From Gluconacetobacter asukensis (GTDB taxonomy: Bacteria > Pseudomonadota > Alphaproteobacteria > Acetobacterales > Acetobacteraceae): a stretch of 64,000 nucleotides of DNA. The notes under the pieces are model-generated. The model made no database searches. It saw only the letters and a program-made list of their open reading frames with translations, and had not been told where the DNA came from. The stretch spans positions 1 through 64,000 of the forward strand of contig NZ_JABEQE010000013.1 of NCBI RefSeq assembly GCF_014174375.1, given 5' to 3'. Made by a program: the position numbers and the translations under genes. How positions within the stretch are numbered: position 1 is the first letter of the stretch; the number at the start of each line of letters is the position of its first letter. Below, in pieces: positions 60,125 to 64,000 of the stretch.

Positions 60125-60299
60125 GGGAGCCTCGTTTAAAAAATGCTGTTGAATGCGTTGTTCACGGATATGTTTGACGGGATCAGTGAGCTGGAATTCT
60201 GGCGTTTTTTCCGTGATGGGATTTAGGGCGCGCGCCGGCATGGGTTGACGCGAACGGTATGCGGGTTGAACAGCACAAGGGCGACGTTATGTATCTAGA

Positions 60300-60320
60300 T
60301 TATGCTCAACATGAGCATAA
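60300..60320. promoter_or_regulatory. Probable NadQ operator upstream of nadA
   Basis: TTATGCTCA (60300-60308) and TGAGCATAA (60312-60320) are exact complements around ACA. The site lies 18 bp before the nadA start, overlapping the likely promoter/leader, and suits repression by the adjacent Nudix/winged-helix regulator when NAD is sufficient. Confidence 0.7.
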
Positions 60321-60338
60321 AGGTCGAAGGAGACCGTG

Positions 60339-61322
60339 ATGTCCGAAACCCTTACCGCTCCGTCCCAGCTCGATGCGCTCTATGATCGTGTCGCCCGTGT
60401 CGTCCCGCGCCTGGAATGGGATCTGTTCGCCGACGACATTGCGGCCATCCTGGAGCTGAAGCGGCGGCGCCGTGCGGTGATCCTGGCCCATAATTACCAG
60501 ACGCCCGAGATCTTTCACTGCATCGCCGACATTCGGGGCGACAGCTTGGCCCTGGCGCGCGACGCGCAGGGACTGGATGCCGAGGTGATCGTGATGGCCG
60601 GCGTGCATTTCATGGCCGAGACCGCGAAGCTGATGAACCCCGACCGCACGGTGCTGATGCCGTCGCTGGAGGCCGGGTGCTCGCTGGCGGATTCGATCAC
60701 CGCCGAGGATGTGCGGGCCCTGCGCCGCGCCCATCCCGGCGTGCCGGTGGTGACCTATGTGAACAGCACCGCCGAGGTGAAGGCGGAGAGCGATATCTGC
60801 TGCACCTCGGCCAATGCGCGGCGGATCGTGGAAAGCCTGGGCGTGCCGCGGGTGATCATGATCCCCGACGAGTTCCTGGCCCAGAACGTGCAGCGGGAAA
60901 CCGGGGTCGAGATCATCACCTGGCGCGGCCATTGCGAGGTGCATGAGCGCTTCACGCCGCAGGAGATCCGGGACTGGCGCGCCGACAATCCCGACGTGGC
61001 GGTGCTGGCGCATCCGGAATGCCCGCCGGGCGTGGTGGCGGAGGCGGATTTTTCGGGCTCGACGGCGGCGATGTCGGATTTCGTCGCCGAGGGCGCGCAT
61101 CGCAAGGTGCTGCTGGTGACCGAATGTTCCATGAGCGACAATCTGGCGGCTGCGCATCCGGAGGTGGAGTTCGTCCGGCCATGCAATCTGTGCCCGCACA
61201 TGAAGCGCATCACCCTGCGGGCCATCCGCCATGCGCTGGAGACCATGAGCCATGAGGTGACGATCCCCGCGCATCTGGTGGCGGGCGGGCGCCGCGCGGT
61301 CGAACGGATGCTGGCGGCATGA
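60339..61322 (+). CDS. nadA: Quinolinate synthase NadA
   Basis: NadA condenses iminoaspartate with dihydroxyacetone phosphate to quinolinate using a [4Fe-4S] cluster. The 327-residue protein has the three cluster cysteines in LEAGCSLAD, HPECPPGVV and RPCNLCPHMKRI. Other marks are VILAHNYQTPEI and VMAGVHFMAETAKLMNPD. ATG 60339 follows GAAGGAG; the GTG three bases earlier is the alternative. First gene of nadABC, overlapping nadB by 4 bp. Confidence 0.97.
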   Translation: MSETLTAPSQLDALYDRVARVVPRLEWDLFADDIAAILELKRRRRAVILAHNYQTPEIFHCIADIRGDSLALARDAQGLDAEVIVMAGVHFMAETAKLMNPDRTVLMPSLEAGCSLADSITAEDVRALRRAHPGVPVVTYVNSTAEVKAESDICCTSANARRIVESLGVPRVIMIPDEFLAQNVQRETGVEIITWRGHCEVHERFTPQEIRDWRADNPDVAVLAHPECPPGVVAEADFSGSTAAMSDFVAEGAHRKVLLVTECSMSDNLAAAHPEVEFVRPCNLCPHMKRITLRAIRHALETMSHEVTIPAHLVAGGRRAVERMLAA

Positions 61323-62860
61323 CCGGTTTCGCCGCCCTGGCGGGGCAGCCGGTCATTGCCGGGGGCGGGTTGGCCGGTCTGGCGACCGCGCTGCTGATGG
61401 ACCGGCCCTGCGTGCTGCTGTCGCCCGCGCCGCTGGGGCGGGATGCCGCCAGTGCGCTGGCGCAGGGCGGGATTGCGGCCGCGATCGGGGCGGGTGATTC
61501 AGTGGCCCTGCATGCGGCGGACACGCTGGCCGCCGGCGTCGGGCTGTGCGACCCGGACGCCGTTGCGGCCATTGTCGGGGCCGGCCCCGAAGCGGTGGCG
61601 GGGCTGCGGTCGCTGGGCGTGGTCTTCGACCTGGGGGCCGACGAGAAGCCCGACCTGCATCTGGAGGCCGCGCATGCCCGCGCGCGTATTGCCCATGCGC
61701 GGGGCGACGGCACGGGGGCCGAGATCATGCGGGCGCTGGTGGCGCGGGTACGGGCCACGCCGCGCATTACGGTGATCGAGGGGGCTGCTCTGCGCCGCCT
61801 GATCCTGCGGGATGGACGGGTAGCCGGGGTCGAGATCATGCGGGGCGGTGTGGTGCTGGCCTTGCCGACGGCTGCCTGCGTCATCGCCACCGGTGGGGTG
61901 GGGGCGCTGTTTCCCGCGACGACCAGCCCGGTAGGTGGGCAGGGAATGGGGCTGGCCTGCGCGGCGCGGGCGGGGGCGGTGCTGCGGGACATGGAGTTCG
62001 TGCAGTTTCACCCCACGGCGCTGGCCGATGGGCCGGCCGGTGCGCCGCGGGCGCTGGTCAGCGAGGCGGTGCGGGGTGCCGGCGCGATTCTGGTGGATGA
62101 GACCGGAGCGCGCTTTACCGACGAGCTTGCGCCGCGCGACGTGGTGGCGCGTGCGATCGAGGCCCATCTGGCGGCCGGGCATCAGGTGCTGCTGGATGCA
62201 CGTGCGGCCACGGGGGGGGCGTTTGCGCGGCATTTTCCCGGGATTGCGCTTGCCTGTGCGGCGCGGGGGCTGGACCCCGACCGCCAGCCGATGCCGGTGC
62301 GGCCGGCGGTGCATTATCATATGGGCGGGATCGAGACCGACCTGAACGGGCGCAGCAGCGTGCCCGGCCTGTGGGCCTGCGGCGAGGCGGCGTCGACCGG
62401 GCTGCACGGCGCCAACCGGCTGGCCAGCAATTCGCTGCTGGAGGCCTTTGTCTGTGCAGGGTTTGTGGCGCGCGATCTGGATGCCGCCTCTCTGCCCATG
62501 CCGCGCCCGGTTGGTGAGCCGGCGCCCGATGTCGGGGATGGGTTGGGGTTGGCGGATATCCATGCCTGCCTTGGTCGTGCCGCCGGCATTCTGCGTGATG
62601 GTGCGGGGCTGGCCCGTGCCGCGCGGGCGCTGGCGCCACATGTGGCCGGCGATGATCGTGCGCTGGTCGGGGCCATGCTGTGCCTGGCGGCGCTGGAGCG
62701 CCGGGAAAGCCGAGGTGGCCATTATCGTAGCGATTATCCGCGAACCGCCGCGGCCGCCGTGCATTCGCGCCTGACGCTGGCGCGGACCCTGACCATGCTG
62801 GCCGAGCTGTCGTCCGGCGAGCCTGTCCTTACTCCTGCCGATGGATTGACCGTACCATGA
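61319..62860 (+). CDS. nadB: L-aspartate oxidase NadB
   Basis: NadB oxidises L-aspartate to iminoaspartate, the substrate of NadA. The 513-residue flavoprotein has the FAD-binding start VIAGGGLAGLATALLM and SALAQGGIAAAIGAGDS. HARARIAHARGDGTGAEIM, MEFVQFHPTALADGPAGAPRALVSEAVRGAGAILV and VHYHMGGIETDLNGRSSVPGLWACGEAASTGLHGANRLASNSLLEAFVC are family blocks with the catalytic His and Arg. It overlaps nadA and nadC by 4 bp each, so the three are coupled. Confidence 0.96.
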   Translation: MTGFAALAGQPVIAGGGLAGLATALLMDRPCVLLSPAPLGRDAASALAQGGIAAAIGAGDSVALHAADTLAAGVGLCDPDAVAAIVGAGPEAVAGLRSLGVVFDLGADEKPDLHLEAAHARARIAHARGDGTGAEIMRALVARVRATPRITVIEGAALRRLILRDGRVAGVEIMRGGVVLALPTAACVIATGGVGALFPATTSPVGGQGMGLACAARAGAVLRDMEFVQFHPTALADGPAGAPRALVSEAVRGAGAILVDETGARFTDELAPRDVVARAIEAHLAAGHQVLLDARAATGGAFARHFPGIALACAARGLDPDRQPMPVRPAVHYHMGGIETDLNGRSSVPGLWACGEAASTGLHGANRLASNSLLEAFVCAGFVARDLDAASLPMPRPVGEPAPDVGDGLGLADIHACLGRAAGILRDGAGLARAARALAPHVAGDDRALVGAMLCLAALERRESRGGHYRSDYPRTAAAAVHSRLTLARTLTMLAELSSGEPVLTPADGLTVP

Positions 62861-63714
62861 CCCCTTTGCCCGACCTGATGCTGGAACCGCTGGTGCGTGC
62901 GGGATTGCTGGAGGATCTCGGTTGCGGTGGCGACCTGACGACCGATGCGCTGGCGGCGCCCGGCCAGATGCTCCGCACTGCCCTGGTGGCGCGGCAGCCG
63001 GGCGTGGTGGCGGGGCTGGCGCTGGCCCGGCTGGCCTTCACGCTGATGGACCCGTCGGTGCGCTTCGAGATCGAGCGGCCGGATGGCAGCGCGGTTGAGC
63101 CCGGTGAGCGGATTGCGCGCGTCACCGGGCCGGCGCCGGCGATTCTGGGTGGCGAGCGGGTGGCGCTGAATTACCTGTCGCATCTGTGCGGGATCGCCAC
63201 CGCCACGGCCGGGATCGTCCGTGCCGTGGCAGGGACGAAGGCCCGTGTGTGCTGCACGCGCAAGACGCTGCCGGGGATGCGGGCGATCCAGAAATATGCG
63301 GTGCGGGCCGGCGGCGGGGCGAATCATCGCTTCCGCCTGGATGATGCGATCCTGATCAAGGACAATCACATCGCGCTGGCCGGCGGCGATGTGGCGCACG
63401 CGCTGGCGGCGGCGCGGGCGCGGGCGGGGCATCTGGTGAGTATCGAACTGGAAGTCGATACGCTCGACCAGTTGGCGCAGGCGCTGCGGGCGGGGGGAGC
63501 GGATGCGTTCCTGCTGGACAACATGAATCCCGACCAGTTGCGCGAGGCCGTCGCCATGGTGAGCGGGCGGGCCGTGACCGAGGCTTCGGGCGGGATCACG
63601 CCCGATAGCGCGCCCGAGATTGCCGCGACGGGGGTGGATATCCTGTCGGTCGGGTGGCTGACCCATACGGTGCGGGCGCTGGATATCGGGCTGGATCACG
63701 AGGTGGGTGGCTGA
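62857..63714 (+). CDS. nadC: Nicotinate-nucleotide pyrophosphorylase NadC
   Basis: NadC converts quinolinate and PRPP to nicotinate mononucleotide. The 285-residue protein shows GGDLTTDAL, ALNYLSHLCGIATAT, CCTRKTLPGMRAIQKYAVRAGGGANHRFRLDDAILIKDNH and LLDNMNPDQLREAV with TEASGGITPD, the complete active-site set. It overlaps nadB by 4 bp and closes the de novo NAD operon. Confidence 0.97.
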   Translation: MTPLPDLMLEPLVRAGLLEDLGCGGDLTTDALAAPGQMLRTALVARQPGVVAGLALARLAFTLMDPSVRFEIERPDGSAVEPGERIARVTGPAPAILGGERVALNYLSHLCGIATATAGIVRAVAGTKARVCCTRKTLPGMRAIQKYAVRAGGGANHRFRLDDAILIKDNHIALAGGDVAHALAAARARAGHLVSIELEVDTLDQLAQALRAGGADAFLLDNMNPDQLREAVAMVSGRAVTEASGGITPDSAPEIAATGVDILSVGWLTHTVRALDIGLDHEVGG

Positions 63715-63807
63715 AAGCCACGCGGGTGGCTCGACAGCGGAGCGTGTCCCTGTTCATCATGACGGATCGGGCGCTCCGGTGCGCCCGTCGATGATGGAAG
63801 CCGCGCG

Positions 63808-64000
63808 ATGTCCCTGCGTCCCGCCGTTCTGTTTGTCTGTACCGGCAATATCTGCCGCTCGCCGCTGGCCGAGGCTGCGTTTCGGGTGGCGGCCGAACGC
63901 CATGGGCTGGAAGGGCTGGTCGATTCGGCCGGGACCGGCGACTGGCATCGTGGCGAGGCGCCCGACCGGCGGGCGCAGGTGGTGGCGCGGCGGCATGGGC
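63808..64000 (+). CDS. Low-molecular-weight protein-tyrosine phosphatase (partial)
   Basis: The gene runs off the window end; 64 codons are visible. It starts MSLRPAVLFVCTGNICRSPLAEAAF, with the catalytic loop Cys11-(x5)-Arg17-Ser, then LVDSAGTGDWHRGEAPDRRA as in the LMW-PTP family. Such enzymes dephosphorylate tyrosine kinases of polysaccharide export or small substrates. The ATG is preceded by GGAAG. The partner genes, if any, lie outside. Confidence 0.92.
   Translation, partial: MSLRPAVLFVCTGNICRSPLAEAAFRVAAERHGLEGLVDSAGTGDWHRGEAPDRRAQVVARRHG

Noticed and set aside
1-64000. CRISPR array, tRNA, rRNA or intact insertion sequence
   Set aside because: No regularly spaced direct repeats, no cloverleaf with a matching anticodon stem, no rRNA core and no transposase gene were recognised by eye. 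A tRNA scan would be decisive.

Overview
The window is GC-rich and looks like an alphaproteobacterial chromosome, most likely from an acetic acid bacterium (Acetobacteraceae, Gluconacetobacter-like). This rests on the high-GC third-codon bias, the mix of OprB porins, TonB receptors and oxidoreductases, the nadABC operon with an alphaproteobacterial NadQ-type regulator, and an A/T-rich intergenic repeat of a kind I remember from Gluconacetobacter genomes. The genus is inference.

Layout. 0.3-4.5 kb: minus-strand operon of an OmpA-like secreted protein, a MotA/TolQ/ExbB-like and a MotB/OmpA-like ion-motor pair, and a polysaccharide flippase. 4.6-8.3 kb: inositol monophosphatase, then elongation factor P (efp) with both lysylation enzymes (epmB, divergent epmA). 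8.4-13.2 kb: two small exported proteins, thiE, a hypothetical gene, zapA, 6S RNA, 5-formyl-THF cyclo-ligase and a YmdB-type phosphodiesterase. 13.2-17.4 kb: a visibly AT-rich foreign island with a reverse transcriptase of the UG/Abi defence type, an overlapping PD-(D/E)XK-like nuclease gene, about 520 nt of upstream noncoding DNA with a strong hairpin, and a convergent AlbA_2 (Schlafen-type) gene. This is the best candidate for an undescribed or little-described antiphage system.

17.4-33.2 kb: accessory metabolism and signalling (MFS transporter, OprB porin, three LysR regulators, a Rieske oxygenase, a FUSC exporter, two overlapping GGDEF-EAL genes, a pirin, uracil-DNA glycosylase). 33.2-38.6 kb: an iron-signalling-type unit, fecI-fecR-TonB receptor, that ends in a histidine acid phosphatase/phytase. 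38.7-44.2 kb: YfdX, a DUF2946-like protein with a copper TonB receptor, a DODA dioxygenase and a LysR gene frameshifted at a 7-G run. 44.5-50.4 kb: Fe-ADH, MHS-type transporter, methylmalonate/malonate-semialdehyde dehydrogenase and isocitrate lyase. 50.7-58.2 kb: two tandem OprO/OprP-type porins followed by a complete sulfate-type ABC importer. 58.2-64 kb: VOC protein, NadQ-like regulator, an operator palindrome, nadA-nadB-nadC and the start of a low-molecular-weight phosphatase.

Two intergenic repeat families run through the window. One is a nested-palindrome element of about 120 bp (three copies). The other has two 161-bp copies whose terminal inverted repeats differ between copies but stay self-complementary, plus a degenerate copy and two minimal hairpins sitting exactly on stop codons. 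No tRNA, rRNA, CRISPR array or intact insertion sequence was recognised.
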